Shown here piece by piece: positions 49,608 to 57,895 of a stretch of DNA of 64,000 bases. This DNA is from an uncultured Oscillospiraceae bacterium (GTDB lineage: Bacteria > Bacillota > Clostridia > Oscillospirales > Oscillospiraceae): assembly GCA_934636655.1 (NCBI GenBank), contig CAKUAS010000005.1:62001-126000 (forward strand). The letters are read 5' to 3'. The position numbers were made by a program, and so were the translations under genes. Positions within the stretch are counted from its first letter, which is position 1, and the number at the start of each line of letters is the position of its first letter. The notes beneath the pieces were generated by a model. That model worked only from the letters and a program-made list of their open reading frames with translations. It did no database searches and was not told where the DNA came from.

Positions 49608-50483
49608 ATGATAAGCGAGAATATAAAGCGGGCGCGAAAGAAAAAGGGCATGAGTCAGGAAGAGATAGCCGTGCGGCTCAATGTAGTCAGGCAGACTGTG
49701 TCGAAATGGGAAACCGGGCGCTCTGTGCCGGATGCGGAAATGCTGATACAAATTGCCGAGCTTTTGGACGTTTCCGTAAATCTACTCCTTGGCGCGGAGC
49801 CTAAGGACGGTGATTTGAAGAGCCTGACGGATGAGCTGGCTCGAGTAAACGAGGAGCTGGCAAGGCGAAACAGGGAGGCGGCGCTTTTGGCACAGGCCGG
49901 TAAAAAGCGCGGCCTTATCATCTTTCTGTCATTTTCCGCGATGCTGGCCGCTTTGACGATAAAAAGCGAGCCGGCCGCGATCATTATCCTGTCCTGCTGC
50001 ATGCTCGCGGCGCTTATAATTTTGTACTCAAATCTCGCGCTGCTGACTGCCGTATCGACAGAAGAACTGCGGCTGAAGCCCCTGCGCCTGACAACAATAT
50101 TCGACATTGTGCTCTTGATGATAGCCGTTGCAATTGTTGTGCTCCGGCAAGCCGGCACAACGGAGGTGCTCATAAAGAGCGAAAAATGGATCGCTGCGCT
50201 CATCGTAAGTGCCGTCATGCTGTTCGGCGGGTACATCTCTCCGCGTCTACCGTACAACAGGCATACCGGGCTGCGTCTGCCGTGGACAGTGCGGGACGAA
50301 GAAACGTGGAATGCTGCACACCGCATTATCGGGTATATTTCGATACCCTGCGTGCTGCTCATTTTGGCCGCGAATATGACGATCTCGAGGGCGGAGATCG
50401 CGTCGGCCGTTATATTTGCAATGTGGATATGTATACCGGGCGTTTTGTCGTTGGTGTTTTTTTTAAAGAAATTCTATCGGTAG
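49608..50483 (+). CDS. XRE-type regulator fused to an SdpI-like membrane domain
   Basis: 291 residues. N-terminal HTH (about 6-60) with MSQEEIAVRLNVVRQTVSKWETGRSVPDAE, a coiled-coil linker (about 70-100), then about six membrane segments. A loop YNRHTGLRLPWTVRDEETWNAAHRIIG matches the SdpI signature. SdpI is the immunity and signalling protein for the Bacillus cannibalism toxin SdpC. The fusion would place a DNA-binding domain on a membrane receptor. The ribosome site before 49608 is weak. Confidence 0.82.
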   Translation: MISENIKRARKKKGMSQEEIAVRLNVVRQTVSKWETGRSVPDAEMLIQIAELLDVSVNLLLGAEPKDGDLKSLTDELARVNEELARRNREAALLAQAGKKRGLIIFLSFSAMLAALTIKSEPAAIIILSCCMLAALIILYSNLALLTAVSTEELRLKPLRLTTIFDIVLLMIAVAIVVLRQAGTTEVLIKSEKWIAALIVSAVMLFGGYISPRLPYNRHTGLRLPWTVRDEETWNAAHRIIGYISIPCVLLILAANMTISRAEIASAVIFAMWICIPGVLSLVFFLKKFYR

Positions 50484-50519
50484 CTGATGAAGAGACGAGA
50501 AAAACGACTTTTGCCAATA

Positions 50520-50650
50520 TTAAGCTGTCGTTGGCAGCAACATTCGCAACGTACACATGGGCAGCAGCAGATTTGCAGTTTTGTCGGCACTTCCGACACT
50601 GGGCTGCCGCAATAAGCGTATCCGTAGCTGCGCCAAAACGCCTCTAAAAA
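50520..50650. repeat. TIR repeat copy abutting the HAD gene promoter
   Basis: TTTTGTCGGCACTTCCGACACTGGGCTGCCGCAATAAGCGTATCCG and the arm AAAACGCCTCTAAAAAA. The -35 box TTGCGG begins 2-3 bases after the A-run. Confidence 0.65.
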
Positions 50651-50652
50651 AG

Positions 50653-50681
50653 TTGCGGGGAAGGGGGAAAGGCGGTATAAT
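50653..50681 (+). promoter_or_regulatory. Promoter of the HAD hydrolase gene
   Basis: TTGCGG, a 17-base spacer, a perfect TATAAT. Confidence 0.7.
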
Positions 50682-50712
50682 AAGGCTTAAATCTGCCCTA
50701 CGGAGGATAGCT

Positions 50713-51375
50713 ATGAGATACCCCTGCCTGGTGGTCGACCACGATGACACGGTCGTCAACAGCACCGCCACAGTTCACTACCCCTGCTTTGTCGAGTACA
50801 CCGGCATATACCACCCCGATGTTCACTATACGCTCGACGAATACATAAAAGATAACTTCGACCCCGGCATCGTTGCACTGTTTCGCGACATTATCGGCAT
50901 GAGTCAGGCAGAGATGGAGCGCGAGCAGAACTACTGGAACGACTATGTCCAGCGCCATGTTCCGCAGGCCTATGATGGTATGCGCGAGCTGCTGTGGCGG
51001 CATAAGCGCAAGGGCGGCACGCTGTGCGTCGTCTCGCATTCTTACACGAAAAATATCCTGCGCGATTACCGCGAAAACGGCCTGCCCGAGCCGGACATGG
51101 TGTTCGGCTGGGAGAGCCCCGCGCATGAGCGCAAGCCTAATCCGTATCCGCTTGAGGAGATCATGCGCCGCGGCGGATTTGAGCGGGAGGAGCTTTTGAT
51201 GCTCGACGATCTAAAGCCCGGCTACGATATGGCCAAAAGCTGCGGTGTGACATTTGCCGCCGCCGGTTGGGCATATGATATCCCTGAGATCGAGGGATTC
51301 ATGAGGGCAAACTGCGATAAGTATTTCAAAACGGTTGCCGAGCTTTCCGGCTTCCTTTTTGGCGAGGAGAAATAA
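50713..51375 (+). CDS. HAD-superfamily hydrolase
   Basis: 220 residues. Motif I VVDHDDTVVNST (nucleophile Asp), motif II VVSHS, motif III Lys in ERKPNPYP and motif IV MLDDLKPG. The helical cap between motifs I and II is typical of phosphoglycolate-phosphatase-like enzymes. GGAGG lies 6 bases before the ATG. The NTPase-CYTH gene starts 2 bases after its stop, so the two are an operon. Confidence 0.9.
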   Translation: MRYPCLVVDHDDTVVNSTATVHYPCFVEYTGIYHPDVHYTLDEYIKDNFDPGIVALFRDIIGMSQAEMEREQNYWNDYVQRHVPQAYDGMRELLWRHKRKGGTLCVVSHSYTKNILRDYRENGLPEPDMVFGWESPAHERKPNPYPLEEIMRRGGFEREELLMLDDLKPGYDMAKSCGVTFAAAGWAYDIPEIEGFMRANCDKYFKTVAELSGFLFGEEK

Positions 51376-51377
51376 AA

Positions 51378-52484
51378 ATGAGCAAAAAGATTTACCGCGT
51401 CGTACTCACGGGCGGTCCGGCTGCTGGCAAGACTACCCTTGTCAGCCGTATCCTCAAAGAATTCAAGCAGGATGACGGCTGGCGCGTCATCACCATTCCC
51501 GAAACGGTAACGGAGCTGATCTCGGGCTTCGGTATAAATCCTTTCGGCGTGTGCATGTCCATGCTCAAGTTCCAGGACTTCGTCATCGCCGACCAGATAC
51601 ACAAAGAAAAACTCGCGCTCTGGGCGGCCGAGGTCGTGCCGGAGGAAAAGGTGCTCATCGTGTACGACCGCGCGCTGCTGGACGATAAGGCCTATATCTC
51701 CGACGAGGACTTTGCCGAAACGCTCATGCGCGTCGGCGGCAAAACAGAGAGCGAGGTGCTCTCGGGCTACGACGCGGTCATTTACCTCGTGACCTGCGCC
51801 AAGGGGGCGGAGTTTGCATATAACCTCGGCAACGCCGCGCGCAGCGAGTCGATCGAGTACGCGCGCGAGATCGATGACCGCACTCTGCGCGCGTGGAGCG
51901 CGTATCAGAATTTGCGCATCATTGATAACTCCGTAGACTTCGAGGACAAAATAAACCGCGCTCTGCGCGAGATCTACCGCGTAATCGGCGAGCCCGAACC
52001 CATGGTCAAAAAGCGCAAGTATCTCGTCGCAATGCCGGATATCGAGCTGCTGAAATCGCACTATCGCGCCACGGGGATAGATATGGTGCAGACCTATCTG
52101 GCCATGACAAACCCCGCCATCGAGCGCCGCGTCAGGCGGCAGAAAAACGGGGGAGAGGAGCTGTATTTTTACACCGAGAAGCACTTCCGCCCCGACGGCA
52201 CGAAGTGGGATACCGAGCGCCCGATCACCGAGAAGGAGTACGGCCGCTATATGCTCGAGGCAGACCCCGCGCTGCAAAGCGTGAGCAAGACGAAGTACCG
52301 CTTTGTTTATGACAGCTGCCGCTTTGAGATTGACGTTTATCCGTTCTCGTCCGAGCGTGCCGTCATGTTCCGCTATTCCGAAAATCCCGACCGCGGCGCG
52401 CCGCCCGAAATTGATATCATAAGCGAAGTCACCGGTAAGCCCGAATATAAAAATAAGCAGCTTGCCAAAACGCAGCTGCTGTGA
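51378..52484 (+). CDS. AAA_28-type NTPase fused to a CYTH domain
   Basis: 368 residues. The N-terminal half (about 1-190) is a NadR-like kinase/NTPase with Walker A GGPAAGKTTL and a DRALLDDKAYISDED block. The C-terminal half (about 205-350) is a CYTH triphosphate-tunnel domain with the ExExK-like EELYFYTEKHF, RYMLEADPAL and TKYRF. CYTH enzymes hydrolyse or cyclise triphosphates. Linked to the HAD hydrolase upstream, suggesting nucleotide or polyphosphate metabolism. Substrate unknown. Confidence 0.82.
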   Translation: MSKKIYRVVLTGGPAAGKTTLVSRILKEFKQDDGWRVITIPETVTELISGFGINPFGVCMSMLKFQDFVIADQIHKEKLALWAAEVVPEEKVLIVYDRALLDDKAYISDEDFAETLMRVGGKTESEVLSGYDAVIYLVTCAKGAEFAYNLGNAARSESIEYAREIDDRTLRAWSAYQNLRIIDNSVDFEDKINRALREIYRVIGEPEPMVKKRKYLVAMPDIELLKSHYRATGIDMVQTYLAMTNPAIERRVRRQKNGGEELYFYTEKHFRPDGTKWDTERPITEKEYGRYMLEADPALQSVSKTKYRFVYDSCRFEIDVYPFSSERAVMFRYSENPDRGAPPEIDIISEVTGKPEYKNKQLAKTQLL

Positions 52485-52487
52485 ATG

Positions 52488-52540
52488 AGCAAAGCACTCT
52501 GCTTATCAGAAAGATATGCAGAGTGCTTTGCTTAACTATT
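52488..52540. terminator. Terminator between convergent genes
   Basis: Perfect 15-bp stem AGCAAAGCACTCTGC/GCAGAGTGCTTTGCT with a 15-base loop; weak T-run. Confidence 0.6.
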
Positions 52541-52559
52541 GATAAAGACTACTCGATAA

Positions 52560-52670
52560 TTATGCGATAGCGCCGAAGAACTCTTTGATAGCAGCAATAA
52601 CGGCCTTGCTTGCCTCGCTTGCGCCTGAACCCTCGAGAATCTTACCGATCATTTCAAAAATCTTATCCAT
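52560..52670 (-). CDS. 36-residue amphipathic peptide
   Basis: AAGGAG lies about 9 bases before the ATG at 52670. The peptide begins MDKIFEMIGKILEG and ends FFGAIA, with hydrophobic residues spaced as in an amphipathic helix broken by GSGASE. It has no signal peptide. This resembles phenol-soluble-modulin-like or leaderless bacteriocin peptides in general form only. It is a lone gene between a terminator and an AT-rich promoter region. Confidence 0.6.
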   Translation of the reverse strand: MDKIFEMIGKILEGSGASEASKAVIAAIKEFFGAIA

Positions 52671-52851
52671 TGTGTTGTGCTCCTTCCTAAATTAAAAACT
52701 TTTTTCGGCCGGATACATGTTTGGAAATAGTCATGTATTTTTACGCTGCGGCCCGGCCGTTTGCCGCCTCAATTATAAGGACGCGAAAATTTCGCCCATA
52801 TTCCGCGAAATTCGACTCTTAACAATTTGTTAAAGGAATTTTAATAAATAC

Positions 52852-52880
52852 TTGCGCACAGGCGGCGGATAGGGTATAAT
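52852..52880 (+). promoter_or_regulatory. Promoter of the interrupted tRNA-Pro gene
   Basis: TTGCGC, a 17-base spacer, TATAAT, 16 bases before the tRNA 5' end. Confidence 0.75.
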
Positions 52881-52896
52881 AACTCTTACCGCATAT

Positions 52897-52935
52897 CCGG
52901 GTGTAGCGCAGTTGGTAGCGCGCCTGCTTTGGGAG
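52897..52935 (+). pseudogene. 5' half of a tRNA-Pro gene, cut at the anticodon arm
   Basis: CCGGGTG, TA, D-arm GCGCAGTTGGTAGCGC, G, CCTGC and the loop TTTGGGA (anticodon TGG) followed by G. Then the sequence leaves the tRNA pattern; no 3' anticodon strand GCAGG, T-arm or acceptor follows. It has a good promoter, so it was probably the native gene and is a candidate attachment site. The 3' half would be expected at the far end of the element, outside this window. Confidence 0.65.
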
Positions 52936-53120
52936 TGCCGTGGCGGTATCCGGGACAGAGCAAGGCAAAACGCCGCAAAGCCTTACGACACCTGCGTTTG
53001 CTGGATTTTCCCCGGTTGCCGAAAACGGCACAAAAGCGGCTTTGACCACAGGAATGACCACAGACAGAAAAATCTTTGATTTTCCTCCCTGCCGTGGTAT
53101 CATGGCAGAAAAGTGAATAT

Positions 53121-53196
53121 CCGGGTATAGCGAAGTTGGTATCGCGCCTGGTTTGGGACCAGGAGACCGTGCGTTCGAGCCGCACTACTCGGACCA
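53121..53196 (+). tRNA. tRNA-Pro (anticodon TGG), intact
   Basis: Acceptor CCGGGTA pairs with TACTCGG (one G-T). D-arm GCGA/TCGC, anticodon stem CCTGG/CCAGG with loop TTTGGGA, T-arm GTGCG-TTCGAGC-CGCAC, and an encoded ACCA end. It differs from the interrupted copy 224 bases upstream at several paired positions, so it is not a fresh duplicate. Followed by a terminator. Confidence 0.9.
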
Positions 53197-53234
53197 AAAT
53201 CCCTCTGAAATCGTGGATTTCAGAGGGATTTTCT
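53197..53234 (+). terminator. Terminator of tRNA-Pro
   Basis: Stem AAAATCCCTCTGAAATC/GATTTCAGAGGGATTTT with a GTG loop. Confidence 0.85.
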
Positions 53235-53441
53235 TATTCTTTGTCTATTGCGGCGCAGATTGCATAGTTTCTGAAGCACTTATTTAAACGCCAAGACATT
53301 CACATAACTACTACAGCTATACAGAATTCGTTGGATGTCAGCTAAGTGCCAAGATGATACCGAAAGTTGTAGATAAAATAATTTAGCATATACCTGTAGC
53401 CCGCCGATCAGCAATAATCGGTAGCCGTTTTTCTATGGTGT

Positions 53442-55184
53442 TTAATGAACCATTTTCATAAACTGCTCATAAGTAAGAATGTTTTCTTCACCTACCAAAG
53501 TCACTAAAAACGCTCTGAATGCGGTTTCTATTGGCACGGTAACAAAAAAGAATAATCGCTTCTTGGGTCTTGAGCAACAAACATAGAAAAGATTCCTGTT
53601 TCGTTCATACGATCCTTCTTTGCCTTTAGGAATAGTGGCATGACCAGTTATCATGGGTGCATAGGTTTCAAATTGGTACTGATTCCACCCTTTGCTGATA
53701 ACAAAAACAACATTGTCGTATTCTTCGCCTTTTACGCCATGCTCCGTTGAAAATTGTGCGTCTGGATATAGAAAATCTCTAACAGCAATAAATTGTGCAT
53801 AATCCAACTGTAAAAACTGTTGAATTGTAGCCTCCGATGCATACATTGTTTCCGGAGCATCCTTATAGAGCCGATACCATCTATCCACTTTAGGCGGAAG
53901 GGGTACTAATTTACTATGAATGATTGCCTCCAAAACGTCAATAGCTTTTTGCGCGCGAACCTCTGTTAGCTGGTTACAGAGACTTTTCCATTTGGTTTTT
54001 TCAGATTTTTTTGTAATTGGGTACCTCTTGATTCCGAGCGTGTCAAAGAGCAACTGGATGTTCGAAGTATTAAGCGCATAATATATCGGTTCTATCGTAT
54101 CAGCAAAGAAAATAAGAAAAGGGTCTTCCTTATTGCGCAACCCATCATCCAGTATATCCAAAAGTTGCTCGTAGCCTTGCTGGGAAGCAAGGACTTTGTG
54201 CGTAATCATCAGGACTTTAAGCTCTTCGTCGGCGGGGGTAGTCTGTTCAATTTTTTCTCTAATATTATTTAGCCTTACCCTCAACTCGTCCGCTGGTAAT
54301 TCATTTTTGAAATTGCGTTCTGTGCGACGAGCTCCCGAATAATCATCGCATGTAATCACTAAAACTTCACCGTCAAATCCATCAATCGCTGATTTTTGCG
54401 GCAATTCAGGGCGGATATCATTCAGAAGTTGAACAATCCTTGGTGCAGATCGGAAATTTGATCCCTTCTTTATTACCTCGATTTTATCGTGTTTAATTTC
54501 TCCGCAGGCTTTGTTTGACTGATAGATGGTCTGCCAAGCATCGCCGAAAAAGCCGAACTGAGGCCCAACACCTTTTGATATAAAGAATTCAATGAAGCGA
54601 TCAATAATCGGCTTATAGGAGTCTTGGTATTCATCAATCAGTATCAGAGGGTATTTATCCGCAAATACACGGCGAAATTTCGCATTATCCAGAAACAGGC
54701 AGAAGAGCTTTAGAACATCGTCGTGATAAAGGTACTGAATTCCATTTTCCTTATATCGATGTCCTAAATTATAATCCACTTTAGTAACCTTTATAAAATC
54801 GCCCTCGTCTGGCAGAAATTCGGGATTCGTTGTTACAGCATCAATCAAAACGCTTTGATACTGTTTGATGGCATTCCATGCAAACGAGTGGATTGTGGAA
54901 GGAAGAATAAATGAATCTTTCGAAAGCCTTTCTGCAATTACATCTACGGCCGCATTTGTATAAGTAATACAGACCACATTTTGCTTTTTTCGGCTATAGT
55001 CAGACCATTTATTTGTTTGTATCCATTCAATGACTCGATTCAGAGAGTAAGTTTTGCCAGAACCCGCACCAGCTTCAACACGGAAACTGTGTCCCGACTT
55101 AAGTGTTTCGATAATCTGTGCATCAATCTTATCAGCTTCTGTTTTTGCAAGATTGTAATTTGCACCAATATACTCTCCCCCCAT
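53442..55184 (-). CDS. GajB-like UvrD/SF1 helicase (Gabija-type defence)
   Basis: 580 residues. Motif I EAGAGSGKTYSL, Ia ITYTNAAVDVIAER, motif II LILIDEYQDSY, motif V-like EHGVKGEEYDNVVF and motif VI YVCCSRPKKRLFF mark an SF1A helicase. It follows the OLD-type nuclease gene by 14 bases, the gene order of Gabija, in which GajB senses or unwinds DNA ends and activates GajA. GGAGG lies 9 bases before the ATG. The block is clearly AT-richer than the host DNA, a sign of recent transfer. Confidence 0.78.
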   Translation of the reverse strand: MGGEYIGANYNLAKTEADKIDAQIIETLKSGHSFRVEAGAGSGKTYSLNRVIEWIQTNKWSDYSRKKQNVVCITYTNAAVDVIAERLSKDSFILPSTIHSFAWNAIKQYQSVLIDAVTTNPEFLPDEGDFIKVTKVDYNLGHRYKENGIQYLYHDDVLKLFCLFLDNAKFRRVFADKYPLILIDEYQDSYKPIIDRFIEFFISKGVGPQFGFFGDAWQTIYQSNKACGEIKHDKIEVIKKGSNFRSAPRIVQLLNDIRPELPQKSAIDGFDGEVLVITCDDYSGARRTERNFKNELPADELRVRLNNIREKIEQTTPADEELKVLMITHKVLASQQGYEQLLDILDDGLRNKEDPFLIFFADTIEPIYYALNTSNIQLLFDTLGIKRYPITKKSEKTKWKSLCNQLTEVRAQKAIDVLEAIIHSKLVPLPPKVDRWYRLYKDAPETMYASEATIQQFLQLDYAQFIAVRDFLYPDAQFSTEHGVKGEEYDNVVFVISKGWNQYQFETYAPMITGHATIPKGKEGSYERNRNLFYVCCSRPKKRLFFFVTVPIETAFRAFLVTLVGEENILTYEQFMKMVH

Positions 55185-55198
55185 GAACTGGCACCTCC

Positions 55199-57187
55199 TT
55201 ACTCAAGAACTCTTTGATCATTCAACCATTTTAAGCCGGACTTTATGTAGTCAGGAACACAATAACCGGAGCATTCGCAAATGAGATCGAGGGCAAAATC
55301 TGTTTTGCTTTTGCCCTTAAACTCAAGGTCTTCTTCACTTATGCTATCACCTAAATCATAGTGCGTTCGGTTGACATTACGAATTGCTTCCTCCAACGAG
55401 TGCCCACACAATCCTCTTTCGGCCGTTTGGAACACGATATGGCATTTGCCTCTGGTCTTGTTGGCTGTAGTCATCGAGGTAATTTCTGTGAGGTCGATTT
55501 TTGATGTATCGCATTCAGGAAGACCATTATTTCTACGAACCCACCATTTTATGGTTTCGTTAGATGTAGTTTCCCCTTGGCTAACCACAACGGACTTTTT
55601 TACTACCTTCCCGCTTTCACCTACACGGTCTGCTACAGAATCCAAATCCGTAAGGATTAGGCACGGTACTCCTAAAAAATCAATAAATGGAATGAACTTA
55701 TGTGCATAGGCCCCACCGATTTCAATTAAAGCATAATACTGTGCAGATAAAGGGTATTTACAGGAACCAAACACCCCAGCCGTTTCGCATTTCTCAATCA
55801 TGTCAGGCAGTAGCAATCGTTCAGAGGCACCTTCAACGAAAATGGCTTTATCCGCAAAGAACAAATCACATTTTGTCAAAGTTAAATACTTCCGGATAAA
55901 ATCCACATTCTCGGGATTGGCCCGAGCAAAGGTGTTCAAATTCTTGTAAATTACACCGGCGTTAGACTTTTGCGCATACCGAACTTTTGCAAACTCCATA
56001 GTATTAGCTATATGAGCGGAATGTGAGGTCAGAAAAGTCTGGATTTGGACAGTAGATAGCTTGCCAAGAAATTTTTCCAAATATGTTGCAAAAGCAGTCT
56101 GCATTTGTGGGTGCATATGTGATTCTGGCTCTTCAATAAAGAGCAACGGAACACACGCAACACCACGTTTCTCAACATCCTTGGCAAATGCAGCAAGGAG
56201 AAACTCCATTTTGATCAGATTTTTATAGCCAAGGCCATTGTGAGAACTCGGTAAACTTTCGTTTGCTGTGCCGGATATATACGATAGCTTGGTCTGATTC
56301 TTGATCTGATCATCAATGCTGAGCTGTGTTATAACTCCGAGCTTTAATTCCTCTATGTTAGGGTAACCAAAACCAATAGAGCTGTTCACAACGGCACTTA
56401 AAATTTCATCACTTTGCTTTTGAACATCCTTGTTAGCCTTTTCCACGAGTGTGCGTAGCCGTTTGATTTCTTCGGCAACATCTGGATCCAAATCCGCTTC
56501 ACTCATATCAAAGAAACTCGAAATCAGAGAGCCAAGAGAACTGTTATGTGTGTCATCTTCACCAAGAACCCGTTCAGCAGGAATGAAATAAAACGGGAAC
56601 AAATCATGTAATTCTTTTGGGCTTTTTACTTGTTTGTCCTCAAGATTGTTTGGATTGATGGCATATACGGTTAATCCAAACAATTTACCGAAATTATCGG
56701 CAATTATATTGTGCGCTTCCTCGTTCGATGAAAAAGTGCCATCCTTATAATAGCTGCTTTCCAAGAGCGACCACAATGTTTTTTCGTCTGTTTTTAAACG
56801 ATACTCTGCACGAATCAGAGCTGTTGTCGTATCCACATCGACATCGATAATGAAAGGTGACAAAGCCCCCAGGTTATCATCGGGGTCTTCTAATGAATAG
56901 TCCACCAAGAAATCTATGGAGGTAACCTCTATCTGGCTACAAAGATCCTCATAAGGGAGCTTCTTCTCCATAAAAAGTGCAATTTTAGTATAGAAATCTT
57001 CTCGTCTTAATAGCGGATAGTCATTAAAAGATATAGAATTTCCTTCCAGTACATTTCCAATACACGAAAAACATGATGTTTTGGCCGTGTTGTTTCTACC
57101 CACAATTAAGGTTGTCTTAGGATCGACTTCCAACTCGGCATCAATAAGCAATCTATAATTTTTAATTCTGATTTTTGATAATTGCAT
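55199..57187 (-). CDS. GajA-like OLD-family ATPase/TOPRIM nuclease (Gabija-type defence)
   Basis: 662 residues. N-terminal ABC-type ATPase with a Walker A-like GRNNTAKTS (the usual Gly before Lys is Ala35), signature-like HNGLGYKNL, Walker B LLFIEEPESHMHPQ and FLTSHSAH. The C-terminal TOPRIM part has AIFVEGASERLLLP (Glu) and LILTDLD (Asp pair). GajA cuts phage DNA when nucleotide levels fall. The ATG at 57187 is used because GGAGG lies 6 bases upstream, within the alternative start. It forms an operon with the helicase. Confidence 0.78.
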   Translation of the reverse strand: MQLSKIRIKNYRLLIDAELEVDPKTTLIVGRNNTAKTSCFSCIGNVLEGNSISFNDYPLLRREDFYTKIALFMEKKLPYEDLCSQIEVTSIDFLVDYSLEDPDDNLGALSPFIIDVDVDTTTALIRAEYRLKTDEKTLWSLLESSYYKDGTFSSNEEAHNIIADNFGKLFGLTVYAINPNNLEDKQVKSPKELHDLFPFYFIPAERVLGEDDTHNSSLGSLISSFFDMSEADLDPDVAEEIKRLRTLVEKANKDVQKQSDEILSAVVNSSIGFGYPNIEELKLGVITQLSIDDQIKNQTKLSYISGTANESLPSSHNGLGYKNLIKMEFLLAAFAKDVEKRGVACVPLLFIEEPESHMHPQMQTAFATYLEKFLGKLSTVQIQTFLTSHSAHIANTMEFAKVRYAQKSNAGVIYKNLNTFARANPENVDFIRKYLTLTKCDLFFADKAIFVEGASERLLLPDMIEKCETAGVFGSCKYPLSAQYYALIEIGGAYAHKFIPFIDFLGVPCLILTDLDSVADRVGESGKVVKKSVVVSQGETTSNETIKWWVRRNNGLPECDTSKIDLTEITSMTTANKTRGKCHIVFQTAERGLCGHSLEEAIRNVNRTHYDLGDSISEEDLEFKGKSKTDFALDLICECSGYCVPDYIKSGLKWLNDQRVLE

Positions 57188-57199
57188 ATTTGCCTCCAT

Positions 57200-57895
57200 T
57201 CTTTACCTACAGTTTTATAATAAGGCTGTCGAGCGTTTACAATTTCCAGAGCAACTTTTCTTTTGAATCCATGTGCCAAATACCACTTATACTCCCGAAA
57301 CATCAGTTTTTTAGCGTACTGTTCTATATAACTATAATCTGGAGTAGTTTAACTTTCTATCTGCGAGGTGTTGTCTATATTTTATCATACCAATGCATCG
57401 CAATTCAACATTCAAGCACGTAGTATTTCTCCCAATGTAACTATAGTTAATTTTAAATATGGCACATTCGCCACAATAGGAATCATGCAATATGTAGCTC
57501 TGCAATCTGCTTTTTCCGTTCGCTGACGCCAGCGGAAATGGCGGTTATGTCGCCACTTTCCGGGATGGCTCGTACCTCAACCTTATTCCACCTGCCGTAA
57601 TCATTTCATACTTCGGTTCTTCCACGAAGTTAATATGGAGAAATCAATCGAAACCACAAAAAAATAAGCGAGTTTCGAGAGCGCAATCACATTTTCCGTT
57701 TTCATGAGGGTTGGATGCTACGCCATCGCTTTCTTCATTTGCTGGGAGTAAAATCGGTCGGAAGCACTTTTTAAATTAAGCTAAGCGAGTAATCATACTT
57801 AACTGTCTTGGATACCGAGCATTCGATATCCAAGACAGTTCTATTCATCTTTCTTCTTTCTCCGTTTTCTCTTCTTCCCCTCCAACGGGCTTCCA
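57200..57895. other. AT-rich gap between the defence pair and the integrases
   Basis: I see no convincing gene. A short frame (57106-57303, minus) overlaps the start of the nuclease gene in another phase and has no ribosome site. A hairpin GGAAATGGCG...CGCCACTTTCC lies near 57533-57570. A 14-bp perfect inverted repeat AACTGTCTTGGATA/TATCCAAGACAGTT at 57801-57840 lacks a T-run, so it may be a recombination or end sequence rather than a terminator. Confidence 0.5.

Noticed and set aside
52819..53197. Two minus-strand frames across the tRNA-Pro region
   Set aside because: They read antisense through tRNA sequence, a known source of false proteins.
57106..57303. 65-residue frame overlapping the start of the GajA-like gene
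   Set aside because: No Shine-Dalgarno sequence and most of its second half is the nuclease gene read in another phase; a short real peptide cannot be excluded.
57801..57840. Terminator call for the 14-bp inverted repeat
   Set aside because: No T-run on either strand; described as an inverted repeat in the intergenic entry instead.
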